Shown: piece after piece, positions 1 to 8,133 of the stretch
Layout of the letters: each line of letters opens with the position of its first letter
Position numbering within the stretch: the stretch's first letter is position 1
Origin: an uncultured Alphaproteobacteria bacterium
GTDB lineage: Bacteria; Pseudomonadota; Alphaproteobacteria; Caulobacterales; Caulobacteraceae
Assembly: GCA_903928755.1 (NCBI GenBank)
Contig: CAIYSH010000240.1
Span: 1-14,038, forward strand
Direction: 5' to 3'
Length of the DNA stretch: 14,038 bases
The notes under the pieces: model-generated
Told to the model about the DNA's origin: nothing
Database searches by the model: none
Seen by the model: only the letters and a program-made list of their open reading frames with translations
Translations under genes and position numbers: made by a program

Positions 1-403
1 GACCTCCCGCCAGATGCTGCAGATCATGAGGGCCAATGTGACGGGGGGATCTGGTGGAAAGGCCGATGTGCCGGGCCTGACGGTTGGCGGCAAGACGGGA
101 ACCGGTGAGAAGTATGACCCCTCGATCCGCGGATACAGTCCGACCCGTCAGGTTTCGTCCTTCGCGGCAGTTTTTCCGACCGATGGCGCGGCCGGAACCG
201 ACCGTTACTTTGTCCTGATCCTGCTTGACGAGCCCCATGGAGACGCGGCTTCCGCAGGATTCTCAACAGGTGGGTGGGTCGCAGCTCCCGCCGCGGGAAG
301 GGTAATCGACCGCATCGCGCCATTCCTTAACGTCCACCGACAGGCAGGGCTGCCAAACCTTGGCGGTAGCCAGGCGTCAGCAATTCCGGGAGACGGGCAT
401 TGA
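1..403 (+). CDS. ftsI: FtsI (PBP3), septal peptidoglycan D,D-transpeptidase, C-terminal part (5' end outside window)
   Basis: Only the last 133 codons are present; the reading frame enters at base 2 and stops with TGA at 401-403. The visible part carries the KTGT motif (visible residues 31-34), the third conserved motif of penicillin-binding transpeptidase domains. It is followed by the usual C-terminal strand and helix pattern, with LILLDEPHG and then a TGGWVAAPAAGRVIDRIAP-type ending. The active-site SxxK and SxN motifs would lie upstream of the window. By family, FtsI crosslinks new peptidoglycan at the division site in the periplasm, working with FtsW. Its identity as FtsI rather than another class B PBP rests mainly on position directly before murE. 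Its stop overlaps the murE start by four bases (TTGA). Confidence 0.93.
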   Translation, partial: TSRQMLQIMRANVTGGSGGKADVPGLTVGGKTGTGEKYDPSIRGYSPTRQVSSFAAVFPTDGAAGTDRYFVLILLDEPHGDAASAGFSTGGWVAAPAAGRVIDRIAPFLNVHRQAGLPNLGGSQASAIPGDGH

Positions 404-1857
404 GACGGCAACTTTCAGAGCTGGTCTGCCGTAATGTTCCGCAGGACCGCATGATTACCGGTATTACCGCGGATAGCCGCAAGGTTGCTGACGGCTACCT
501 ATTTGCAGCCTTGCCGGGCGTTTCCGTGGACGGGCGGAAATTCGCGCCTGCGGCCGTTAAGGCCGGTGCTGCCGCCGTGCTTGCCCAGGAAGACATGCCT
601 GACCTTGGTGTGCCTGTTATTGTGGCTGAGGATCCCCGTCGGGCCTTTGCCCTGGCGGCGGCCCGGTTCTGGGAGCACCAGCCCGCAACGACCGTTGCGG
701 TCACGGGGACAAACGGCAAGACCTCCGTTGCAGCTTTCTGCCGGCAGATATTCAATGCGGCAGGGCATCGGGCTGCCAGTATGGGAACCTTGGGCGTCCG
801 TGCCACCGGCCCGGACGGTTTTGATGCGAAGCTGACCCCGCCAGGTCTGACAACCCCAGATGCCAGCGATATGGCGGAGCTTATGGCCAGGCTGGCCGGG
901 CTCCAGGTGACCCATCTGGCCCTGGAAGCTTCGTCGCATGGTGTCGATCAGCGGCGACTGGACGGCGTTACCCTCAAGGCTGCGGGCTTTCTGAACCTCA
1001 CCCAGGATCATCTCGACTATCACGTCACGATGGAAGCCTATCGCGCCGCGAAACTGCGACTGTTTGAGACCCTACTGCCCGCTGGCGGGACAGCCGTTCT
1101 GAACGCCGACTCCGACAGCTTCAGCGCCTTTGCCGCGGCCGCGACCGTTTCTGGCCATACCCTGATGACGGTCGGTGAGGCTGGTCAGTCCCTTCGCATG
1201 GCCGCGCGATCCATGACCCCGTCCGGCCAGAGGCTCTCCCTTGAAGTTGACGGCCGGACCTTTCAGGTGAACCTGCCTCTGGCTGGCGGATTCCAGGCCT
1301 CCAACGCTCTGGTTGCTGCGGGGCTCTGTCTGGCGGCAGGTGAGGGGATCGACACGGTTCTCGGTGCTCTCGAAAGCCTTGAAGGCGCGCCGGGCCGCCT
1401 GCAGAGGGTGGGGGCGAGAGCGGGCGGTGGCGAGGCCTATGTGGACTATGCCCATACGCCAGATGGTCTTGAAACCGTGCTGCAAGCCCTGCGTCCTCAT
1501 GCCTCGGGCAAACTGGTCGTTGTGTTCGGAGCGGGCGGTGATCGTGACCGCAGCAAGCGTCCCCTGATGGGTGCCATTGCCGCGCGACTTGCCGATCTGG
1601 CGATTGTCACCGACGACAATCCACGCAGCGAAGTTCCAGCGGCGATCCGGGCCGATATCATGGCTGGAAACGTCGGCCTGAGGGAAGTCGGCGACCGCAG
1701 GGATGCCATTCGCGCCGGCGTGGCAGCACTTGGCCCCGGGGATATCCTGATCGTTGCAGGCAAGGGGCACGAAACGGGCATGACCATTGCTGGTGTTGTC
1801 CATCCCTTTGACGATGTCGCCGAAACCGTCCTTGCCCTGGAGGGCGCGCATGACTGA
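400..1857 (+). CDS. murE: MurE, UDP-MurNAc-L-Ala-D-Glu:meso-diaminopimelate ligase
   Basis: This 485-residue protein has the usual MurE length. It adds the third stem-peptide residue in the cytoplasm, using ATP. The N-terminal domain has ITGITADSRKV (residues 20-30) and a DGYLFAALPG stretch, typical of UDP-substrate binding in MurE. The ATP-binding loop TGTNGKTS is at 102-109. The lysine expected to be carbamylated is K218, in the YRAAKLRLF context. The DNPR motif at 406-409 is the signature of meso-diaminopimelate specificity, as opposed to the L-lysine enzymes of Gram-positives. The start is a TTG inside the ftsI stop (TTGA). The next in-frame ATG (451) would remove the first 17 residues, which the family normally has before the ITG strand, so TTG is preferred. 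A GGGAG-like ribosome site lies a few bases upstream. The gene overlaps murF by eight bases. Confidence 0.97.
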   Translation: MRRQLSELVCRNVPQDRMITGITADSRKVADGYLFAALPGVSVDGRKFAPAAVKAGAAAVLAQEDMPDLGVPVIVAEDPRRAFALAAARFWEHQPATTVAVTGTNGKTSVAAFCRQIFNAAGHRAASMGTLGVRATGPDGFDAKLTPPGLTTPDASDMAELMARLAGLQVTHLALEASSHGVDQRRLDGVTLKAAGFLNLTQDHLDYHVTMEAYRAAKLRLFETLLPAGGTAVLNADSDSFSAFAAAATVSGHTLMTVGEAGQSLRMAARSMTPSGQRLSLEVDGRTFQVNLPLAGGFQASNALVAAGLCLAAGEGIDTVLGALESLEGAPGRLQRVGARAGGGEAYVDYAHTPDGLETVLQALRPHASGKLVVVFGAGGDRDRSKRPLMGAIAARLADLAIVTDDNPRSEVPAAIRADIMAGNVGLREVGDRRDAIRAGVAALGPGDILIVAGKGHETGMTIAGVVHPFDDVAETVLALEGAHD

Positions 1858-3244
1858 CCCCCTCTGGACTGCCCGCGAGATTGCCATGGCGACAGACGGT
1901 CAGGTGGTAGCTGACTTCACGGTCAACGGTGTCTCCATCGATACCCGGACGGTTGAGTCTGGCGACCTGTTCGTCGCCCTGACCGGACTGAGGGATGGCC
2001 ATGATTTTATCGCCCAGGCCCTTGAAAAAGGCGCGGTCGGCGCTCTGGCCTCGAAGCCTGTTGGCGGACCATCCGTGCGGGTTTCGGATACGTTTGCTGC
2101 GCTAGAGGGGCTTGGTCTTGCTGCGCGTTTGCGGGCATCCCAGACCCGCCGGGGTGCCGTGACCGGGTCGGTCGGCAAGACCAGCGTCACCCAGGCCATC
2201 CGCGCGGGACTGGCCCTGGCAGGCCGGTCGCACAGCTCGATCAAGAGTTATAACAACCACATCGGCGTCCCTCTGACCCTGGCGCGCATGCCGAGGGATA
2301 CGGAAAGGGCGATCTTCGAGATCGGCATGAACCATGCCGACGAGATCACCCCCCTTTCGAGGATGGTGGCTCCCCACGCCGTGGCGATCACAACCGTTGG
2401 ACCCGTCCATGTGGAAAACTTTCCGGACGGCGAACAGGGCGTCGCCCGGGCCAAGGCCGAAATTTTCCATGGCGTGACACCCGGCGGGGTGGCCATTCTC
2501 AATGCTGACAATGCCTGGTTCGGATTTCTCAGTTCAGAGGCCCGCAAGGCCGGGCTCCAGGTCCGGAGTTTCGGGGCTGCGAGCACTTGCGATGCCCAGC
2601 TCGTAAGCTTCATGCCCGAGGCCGGCTTTGCCCAGATCCGTGCCCGCCTGCATGGCAAGGCCCTCGATTTCCCGATCCGTCAGACCGGCTTTCACTGGGG
2701 CCCCAACAGCATGGCCGTGCTGCTGATGCTCGAAGCTCTGGATGTCACCCTCGACCATGGCCTTGCTGCGCTTGGTGCATTCCAGCCACTTGAGGGGCGG
2801 GGTGCTGAGCATCAGGTGGCCCTGGCCACTGGAGCCTTCACCCTGGTGGACGAAAGTTATAACGCAAACCCGATTTCGATGTCTGCAGCCTTCGAAAGTC
2901 TCGGGGCCCGCAAGACAGGAGGGCGGCGTATCGTGGCGCTGACCGACATGCTGGAACTGGGTGAGGACGCACCCAAATATCACGCGGCCCTGGCTGCTCC
3001 CCTGGCGAAGGCCGGGATTGATCTGGTGTTCTGCGCCGGTCCTCACATGAAATCCCTCTGGGATTCCCTTCCTTCGACTCGGCGCGGCGGTTACGCCCTG
3101 TCTGCGGTCGATCTTGCGCCGCAAATCGCGATGGCCGTAGAGCCCGGCGATCTTGTGATGGTTAAGGGGTCAAACGGCTCAAGGGCGGGTGCCGTGGCAA
3201 CGGCGCTCATGGCCATGGGCCGGGGCGTGGGGGGACATCCGTAA
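1850..3244 (+). CDS. murF: MurF, UDP-MurNAc-tripeptide:D-Ala-D-Ala ligase
   Basis: This 464-residue Mur ligase joins the D-Ala-D-Ala dipeptide to the UDP-MurNAc-tripeptide, the last cytoplasmic precursor step. The N-terminal domain shows the VSIDTRTVESGDLFVAL pattern (28-44). The ATP loop is TGSVGKTS at 105-112, with the GS variant that separates MurF from the GTNGKT of MurD and MurE. The middle domain contains EIGMNHADEI and NADNAWF. The C-terminal domain has VDESYNANPISM, the counterpart of the family's DSYNANP motif. The reading frame is open back to an ATG at 1787. The ATG at 1850 is preferred because GGAGGG (1839-1844) sits five bases before it and the family N-terminus fits. Its TAA stop shares one base with the mraY ATG (TAATG). 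Ddl, which makes its dipeptide substrate, is encoded downstream in the same cluster. Confidence 0.97.
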   Translation: MTDPLWTAREIAMATDGQVVADFTVNGVSIDTRTVESGDLFVALTGLRDGHDFIAQALEKGAVGALASKPVGGPSVRVSDTFAALEGLGLAARLRASQTRRGAVTGSVGKTSVTQAIRAGLALAGRSHSSIKSYNNHIGVPLTLARMPRDTERAIFEIGMNHADEITPLSRMVAPHAVAITTVGPVHVENFPDGEQGVARAKAEIFHGVTPGGVAILNADNAWFGFLSSEARKAGLQVRSFGAASTCDAQLVSFMPEAGFAQIRARLHGKALDFPIRQTGFHWGPNSMAVLLMLEALDVTLDHGLAALGAFQPLEGRGAEHQVALATGAFTLVDESYNANPISMSAAFESLGARKTGGRRIVALTDMLELGEDAPKYHAALAAPLAKAGIDLVFCAGPHMKSLWDSLPSTRRGGYALSAVDLAPQIAMAVEPGDLVMVKGSNGSRAGAVATALMAMGRGVGGHP

Positions 3245-4353
3245 TGCTTTACTGGCTCTACGAGCAAGCTGCGGCCGGCGGGCATGTGCCGATCCTGAAC
3301 CTGATGAAATATCTGACCTTCAGGACAGGGATGTCCCTGTTTACGGCCCAGCTGGTGGTCGTGACCATGGGATCACGTTTCATCCGGTGGATGCAGGCCA
3401 AGCAGGGTAAGGGGCAGCCGATCCGCAAGGAAGGCATTGAACGACATGTGATCGAAAAGGCTGGAACGCCGACCATGGGCGGGGTCATGATCCTGGCTGG
3501 TCTGCTGATCAGCACACTGCTCTGGGCAGATCTCGGTAACGTCTATGTCTGGGCCGTTCTGCTGGTCACGGCCGGTTATGGCCTGCTCGGGTTTTCTGAT
3601 GACTATGCCAAGGTCACCAAACAGACCACAGCGGGCGTTTCGGGTCGTCTGCGCCTCATCCTGGAAGTTGCCATCGCCCTGGTCGCAGTCCTGCTGATCG
3701 TGGTTTATGGCAAGGCTCCGGCAGATCTCCCGCAATTGGGAACTTCGGTGGCCTTTCCGATCTTCAAGTCTGCCCTTCTCAACCTGGGCTGGTTTTACCT
3801 GGCCTTTGGCGCGTTCATCATCGTGGGCGGTGCCAATGCGGTGAACTTCACAGATGGCCTCGATGGCCTGGCGACCGTGCCGGTCATGATCGCTGCGGCA
3901 GCCTTTGGTCTGATCGCCTATCTGGTCGGGAATTTCGTCTTTGCCCGATATCTTCAGCTGCACTTCGTGCCCGGAGCCGGTGAAATTGCCGTGTTCTGCG
4001 GGGCCATGATCGGGGCTGGTCTGGGCTTTCTCTGGTACAATGCTCCCCCCGCCAAGATTTTCATGGGTGACACGGGGGCCCTCGCCCTTGGCGGCGGGCT
4101 CGGGGCTGTGGCGGTCGCCACCAAGCATGAAATCGTCCTGGGCATCATCGGCGGGTTGTTCGTTGCCGAGACCCTTTCGGTGATCATCCAGGTTGCCTAC
4201 TTCAAGCGCACCGGCAAGCGCATCTTCCTGATGGCGCCGATCCATCATCACTTTGAAAAGCTTGGCTGGTCGGAATCCACGGTTGTGATCCGTTTCTGGA
4301 TCGTTGCCGTCATGCTGGCCATTCTCGGCCTCGCCACCCTGAAACTGCGATAG
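3244..4353 (+). CDS. mraY: MraY, phospho-MurNAc-pentapeptide translocase (lipid I synthase)
   Basis: This 369-residue polytopic membrane protein has about ten hydrophobic segments. MraY transfers phospho-MurNAc-pentapeptide to undecaprenyl phosphate at the inner face of the membrane, forming lipid I. Conserved polyprenyl-phosphate transferase signatures are all present: FSDDYAKV at 117-124 (the aspartate pair 119-120 and lysine 123), NFTDGLDGLA at 201-210, FMGDTGALALGG at 273-284 and the HHH motif at 334-336 followed by FEKLGW. TPTMGG (75-80) lies in the first conserved cytoplasmic loop. The start shares one base with the murF stop, and a purine-rich ribosome site (GGGGGGA, 3229-3235) sits eight bases upstream. 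murD follows after 15 bases. Confidence 0.97.
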   Translation: MLYWLYEQAAAGGHVPILNLMKYLTFRTGMSLFTAQLVVVTMGSRFIRWMQAKQGKGQPIRKEGIERHVIEKAGTPTMGGVMILAGLLISTLLWADLGNVYVWAVLLVTAGYGLLGFSDDYAKVTKQTTAGVSGRLRLILEVAIALVAVLLIVVYGKAPADLPQLGTSVAFPIFKSALLNLGWFYLAFGAFIIVGGANAVNFTDGLDGLATVPVMIAAAAFGLIAYLVGNFVFARYLQLHFVPGAGEIAVFCGAMIGAGLGFLWYNAPPAKIFMGDTGALALGGGLGAVAVATKHEIVLGIIGGLFVAETLSVIIQVAYFKRTGKRIFLMAPIHHHFEKLGWSESTVVIRFWIVAVMLAILGLATLKLR

Positions 4354-4368
4354 GGGCGGAGCGCGAGC

Positions 4369-5796
4369 ATGATCCCGGTCCGTGGCTTTGAAGGCAAACG
4401 CGTCGCCATTTTCGGTCTGGCCCGGACTGGCCTTTCTGCGGCACAGGCCCTCCTGGCTGGTGGAGCCGAGGTCGCGCTCTGGGACGAGCGGGCCGCTGGA
4501 CGTGAGGCCGCCCTTGCCGCAGGATTGCCTCTCGTCGACCTGAGCACAGCTGACTGGTCTGGGTTCTCGGCCCTTATGCTGTCGCCAGGGGTGCCGCTCA
4601 CCCATCCGGTCCCGCACTGGACTGTTGAAAAGGCCCGGCTTGCCGGGATTGAAATCCTTGGCGATATCGAGCTCTTTGCCCGAACCGTGAATGCCCTGCC
4701 TATGGGTAAGCGTCCGAAAATCGTTGCGGTTACCGGCACCAATGGAAAGTCGACGACCACGGCCCTGATCGGGCATATCTGTGCCCATTCCGGAAGAGAC
4801 ACCCGGGTCGGAGGAAATATCGGTTTTGGGGTCCTCGGCCTGCCTGACATGCACAGCGGGGCTGTCTATGTCCTTGAACTTTCATCCTATCAACTGGATC
4901 TGACCACCAGCCTCAGACCGGACGTTTCAGTGGTGCTCAATGTCTCTCCGGATCATCTGGAGCGTCATGGTGGCATGGAGGGCTATGTTGCTGCCAAGCG
5001 CCGCATACTGCTCAACCAGGGCAAGGGCGATACCGCGGTAATTGGTGTCGACGACCCGTGGGGCCAGAGGATCTGCACCGAAATCACTGCGGCCAACCGG
5101 AGGACCATAGTGCCTGTCTCGGCATCCAAGGCGATGGGGAGAGGAGTCTATGCCCTGCAGGGTGTCCTGTATGACGCGACCGGTGAGCGCGCCACCGAGG
5201 TCGCAGACCTGCTGGAGGCCAGATCATTGCCCGGTCGTCATAACTGGCAGAATGCAGCTGCAGCCTATGCTGCCTGCCGCGGTCTGGGCATTCTCACGGA
5301 AGAGGTTGCCGCCGGATTGATGTCATTCCCGGGTCTGGCCCACCGCATGGAAACCGTCGCGCATCTGGGGGCGGTCCGGTTCGTGAATGACAGCAAGGCG
5401 ACCAATACCGATGCGGCCCGCCAGGCCATGTCCAGCTATCCGAAGTTCTACTGGATTGCAGGTGGTCAGCCTAAGGATGGAGGCATTGAAGCCCTGGCCG
5501 ACATGTTCCCCCGCATCGAGAAGGCCTATCTGATCGGAGAGGCTTCCGAGGCTTTCGCGGCGACCCTGAAGGGCAAGGCATCGACCCTGGAATGCGGAAC
5601 CATGGAACGTGCCGTTGCTGCTGCCTATGCCGATGCCTGTTCTGCTGGCGGCGCATCAGTCATCCTGCTCTCTCCCGCCTGCGCTTCCTTCGACCAATAT
5701 GCTGATTTTGAAGCCCGCGGCGAAGCCTTCCGATCCGCCGTGCAGGCGCTTGGCGACCGGGCGCAGGTTCCTGCCCCCAGGCAGGCCTTCCAATGA
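4369..5796 (+). CDS. murD: MurD, UDP-MurNAc-L-alanine:D-glutamate ligase
   Basis: This 475-residue protein adds D-glutamate to UDP-MurNAc-L-Ala in the cytoplasm. The N-terminal Rossmann-like domain begins KRVAIFGLARTGLSAAQ (10-26), the MurD pattern. The ATP loop TGTNGKST is at 122-129. ELSSYQLD (170-177) and NVSPDHLERH (191-200) are conserved in the central domain, and K210 (YVAAK) is the expected carbamylated lysine. The C-terminal domain has NDSKATN (340-346) and LLSPACASFDQYADFEARG (433-451), both diagnostic for MurD. The ATG is preceded by GGAG (4358-4361) at seven bases. The 3' end overlaps ftsW by four bases (ATGA), suggesting translational coupling. The family is usually somewhat shorter (near 440 residues); the extra length lies mainly in the C-terminal half and the tail after the last conserved block. 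Confidence 0.97.
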   Translation: MIPVRGFEGKRVAIFGLARTGLSAAQALLAGGAEVALWDERAAGREAALAAGLPLVDLSTADWSGFSALMLSPGVPLTHPVPHWTVEKARLAGIEILGDIELFARTVNALPMGKRPKIVAVTGTNGKSTTTALIGHICAHSGRDTRVGGNIGFGVLGLPDMHSGAVYVLELSSYQLDLTTSLRPDVSVVLNVSPDHLERHGGMEGYVAAKRRILLNQGKGDTAVIGVDDPWGQRICTEITAANRRTIVPVSASKAMGRGVYALQGVLYDATGERATEVADLLEARSLPGRHNWQNAAAAYAACRGLGILTEEVAAGLMSFPGLAHRMETVAHLGAVRFVNDSKATNTDAARQAMSSYPKFYWIAGGQPKDGGIEALADMFPRIEKAYLIGEASEAFAATLKGKASTLECGTMERAVAAAYADACSAGGASVILLSPACASFDQYADFEARGEAFRSAVQALGDRAQVPAPRQAFQ

Positions 5797-6989
5797 CCGA
5801 AATCCTGTCCGAACAGGAAGCCGACCTGCATGGCGAAGTCAAAAGTGACAATCAGGCCTTTGCCCGGTCTGACCGGACACGTCTGGGTGTCTGGTGGTGG
5901 ACCATAGACCGATGGTTGCTCGGGGCCGTGGTCCTGCTGGTGGTGCTCGGAGTGATGATGTCCTTTGCCTCCAGCCCGGCCGCTGCGGCGCGCATGCATC
6001 TGGATGAGCCCTTCCACTTTGCCGTCCGCCAGTGTTTCTTCGCTGCGGCGGGGCTGGGCATTCTCCTGTCAACGACCGTGCTTGATGCGCGCGGCGTGCG
6101 CAGGGCTTCGTTCTTCATCTGGATCCTCGCCATAGGGATCATGGTTGTCCTGCCCTTCATCGGTCACAATGCCAAGGGTGCCACCCGTTGGCTGGAATTC
6201 GGGGGTTTTTCACTGCAGCCTTCCGAGTTCATGAAGCCGGCCCTGATCATTCTCGTCGCCTGGATGTTTTCGGAGGGTCAGAAGGGTCAGGGGGTGCCCG
6301 GGGTCAGCATTGCCTTCTTCCTCTATCTTGTGTCCATCGTGCTGCTGTTGATCCAGCCTGATGTGGGTCAGACCGTCTTGCTGTCTGTTGCCTTCGGTGC
6401 CGCTTTCTGGATGGCGGGCGTGCCACTGAGCTGGATCGCATTCATGTTCGTTCTGGGTGTTACCGGCCTGGGTTCCACCTATTACCTCATGCCTCATGTT
6501 GCCAGTCGGGTGGACAAGTTCCTCAGCCATGGCGATGCGGATTCAAAACTGGATACCCATCAGGTAGACCGGGCTGCAGAAGCCATTGCCGCTGGGGGCC
6601 TGTTCGGGCGGGGGCCGGGGGAGGGCGTCATGAAGCGTCACGTTCCCGACCTGCATACCGACTTCATCTATTCGGTCGCGGCTGAGGAATACGGCCTGAT
6701 ATTCTCCCTGTTCCTGATCTCGATCTATGCCTTCGTCGTCATCCGCGGGCTTTCAAAGGCGATGAAACTGTCCGACTCCTTCCAGCAGGTCGCGGCTGCC
6801 GGGCTGTTTGTCCTGGTTGGTGAGCAGGTGTTCATCAATGTGGCGGTAAATCTGAATCTGATACCGACCAAGGGAATGACCCTGCCCCTGATTTCCTATG
6901 GCGGCTCATCGATGCTGGCGATCTGTCTGACCCTCGGCCTTGCCCTTGCCCTGACCCGCCGCCGCCCTGGCACCTATATGCCGGGTTAG
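5793..6989 (+). CDS. ftsW: FtsW, SEDS-family septal peptidoglycan polymerase
   Basis: This 398-residue SEDS-family membrane protein polymerises lipid II into glycan strands at the septum, normally paired with FtsI, whose gene ends at the start of this window. A hydrophilic N-terminal segment of about 40 residues precedes the first membrane segment (near 42-60). Conserved SEDS features are GHNAKGATRWL (124-134), QPSEFMKPA (142-150), IQPDVGQT (187-194), the periplasmic HTDF (288-291) with the family's conserved aspartate (D290), AAEEYG (296-301), and the C-terminal LISYGGSSM (366-374). It could in principle be RodA, but the position between murD and murG and the MTLPLISYGGSSM ending fit FtsW. 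The ATG overlaps the murD stop; only a weak ribosome site is visible, in keeping with coupling. Confidence 0.96.
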   Translation: MTEILSEQEADLHGEVKSDNQAFARSDRTRLGVWWWTIDRWLLGAVVLLVVLGVMMSFASSPAAAARMHLDEPFHFAVRQCFFAAAGLGILLSTTVLDARGVRRASFFIWILAIGIMVVLPFIGHNAKGATRWLEFGGFSLQPSEFMKPALIILVAWMFSEGQKGQGVPGVSIAFFLYLVSIVLLLIQPDVGQTVLLSVAFGAAFWMAGVPLSWIAFMFVLGVTGLGSTYYLMPHVASRVDKFLSHGDADSKLDTHQVDRAAEAIAAGGLFGRGPGEGVMKRHVPDLHTDFIYSVAAEEYGLIFSLFLISIYAFVVIRGLSKAMKLSDSFQQVAAAGLFVLVGEQVFINVAVNLNLIPTKGMTLPLISYGGSSMLAICLTLGLALALTRRRPGTYMPG

Positions 6990-7026
6990 GCTACACAAAC
7001 CCCCTGCCTTCCCTTAAGGCCACCCT

Positions 7027-8133
7027 ATGCGCAAGATTGCTGTCGTTGCCGCCGGAGGAACCGGGGGACATCTCTTCCCGGCTCAGGCCCTGTCTGAAGC
7101 CCTGATCGCGCGTGGATGGCGCATTGTCCTGGCCAGTGACGAGCGTGTCGCCGCCCTTTCCGAGTCGTTTCCCGCCGAGGAACGAATCGGCCTTTCGGCC
7201 CGCACCTTCAGGGCCGGGGACCCCGTTGGAATGGCCCTGGCCGGCATGGCGATTTTCAAGGGGGTAATGCAGGCCCGGGTTGCTTTTGCCCGGATAGACC
7301 CCGCCGTTGTGGTCGGGTTTGGTGGTTATCCTTCGGTTCCCGGTCTGCTGGCCGGCATTTCCCAGAACCGACCGACGGTCCTGCATGAGCAGAACGCCGT
7401 CATGGGCAGGGCCAACCGTCGGATGGCTTCCCATGTGCGCGCCGTCGCCTGTGCATTTCCGGTCCTGGAAAAGGCCCCTGACAGATTGAGGGAACCGGTC
7501 GTGGTTGTCGGGAATCCGGTCCGCCCGGAGATCCGTGCCCTTGCTGATCTGCCTTACCTTCCACCAGAGATCGACGGCTCGCTGAACCTGTTGATTACCG
7601 GGGGTAGCCAGGGCGCGCGTCTGTTATCCGAACTGATGCCAGCTGCCGTCGCCCAGATGCCTGAAGACCTCAGGAACCGGCTACGGGTGCAGCAGCAGAC
7701 CCGGCTCGAAAGCATGGACAATGCCCGCCGCATCTATGCCGATGCCAATGTTAAGGCAGAGATCGCGCCGTTTTTCCGGGATATGGCGACCAGGCTCAGG
7801 CAGGCCCATCTGGTTGTTGGCCGGTCTGGTGCCGGTTCGGTCTGCGAATTTGCGATTGCGGGAAAGCCGGCCATTCTGGTGCCTCTGGCGATCGCCCTGG
7901 ATGACGATCAGGGCCGTAACGCCAAGGTCATGGCGGATGCTGGCGGCGCTCAGGTGGCCCGAGAGGACCAGTTGACCGTCGCGACCATGTCCAACGCCCT
8001 GACCAAGTTGCTCAGCAATCCAGAACGGCTGGCACGCATGTCTGCCGGTGCCCGCAGTATAGCACGGCCCGATGCGGCCGAACGTCTTGCCGATCTGGTG
8101 GAAGCGACTGCAGCTCAAGGACGCATAGCATGA
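7027..8133 (+). CDS. murG: MurG, lipid II synthase (GlcNAc transferase)
   Basis: This 368-residue glycosyltransferase acts on the inner face of the cytoplasmic membrane and adds GlcNAc from UDP-GlcNAc to lipid I, giving lipid II. The glycine-rich loop GGTGGHLFPA is at 10-19. The N-terminal domain also has VVVGFGGYPS and LHEQNAVMGRANR, both MurG signatures. The C-terminal domain has ITGGSQGARLLSEL and the donor-binding region GRSGAGSVCE (265-274), followed by AGKPAILVPLAIALDDDQGRNA with the family's conserved DDDQxxNA-type stretch. A 37-base gap separates it from ftsW. AAGG (7016-7019), seven bases before the ATG, supports the start. The stop overlaps the murC start by four bases (ATGA). Confidence 0.97.
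   Translation: MRKIAVVAAGGTGGHLFPAQALSEALIARGWRIVLASDERVAALSESFPAEERIGLSARTFRAGDPVGMALAGMAIFKGVMQARVAFARIDPAVVVGFGGYPSVPGLLAGISQNRPTVLHEQNAVMGRANRRMASHVRAVACAFPVLEKAPDRLREPVVVVGNPVRPEIRALADLPYLPPEIDGSLNLLITGGSQGARLLSELMPAAVAQMPEDLRNRLRVQQQTRLESMDNARRIYADANVKAEIAPFFRDMATRLRQAHLVVGRSGAGSVCEFAIAGKPAILVPLAIALDDDQGRNAKVMADAGGAQVAREDQLTVATMSNALTKLLSNPERLARMSAGARSIARPDAAERLADLVEATAAQGRIA

Noticed and set aside
1787..1849. Upstream in-frame extension of murF within murE
   Set aside because: It would add 21 unconserved residues. The ATG at 1850 has a good GGAGGG site and gives the family N-terminus.
1072..1887. Minus-strand open frame of 271 codons opposite murE
   Set aside because: No recognisable domain or ribosome site, and murE on the other strand is certain. 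Same shadow effect.
3373..4854. Long minus-strand open frame (493 codons) opposite mraY and the start of murD
   Set aside because: Its translation is hydrophilic, low-complexity (many Q, D, H, R, G) and resembles no family I know. The + strand here encodes MraY with all its motifs. It is a shadow frame of GC-rich coding DNA.
7012..7019. Palindrome CCTTAAGG in the ftsW/murG gap
   Set aside because: Only eight bases, with no second half-site at CtrA spacing. Its AAGG half is explained as the murG ribosome site.
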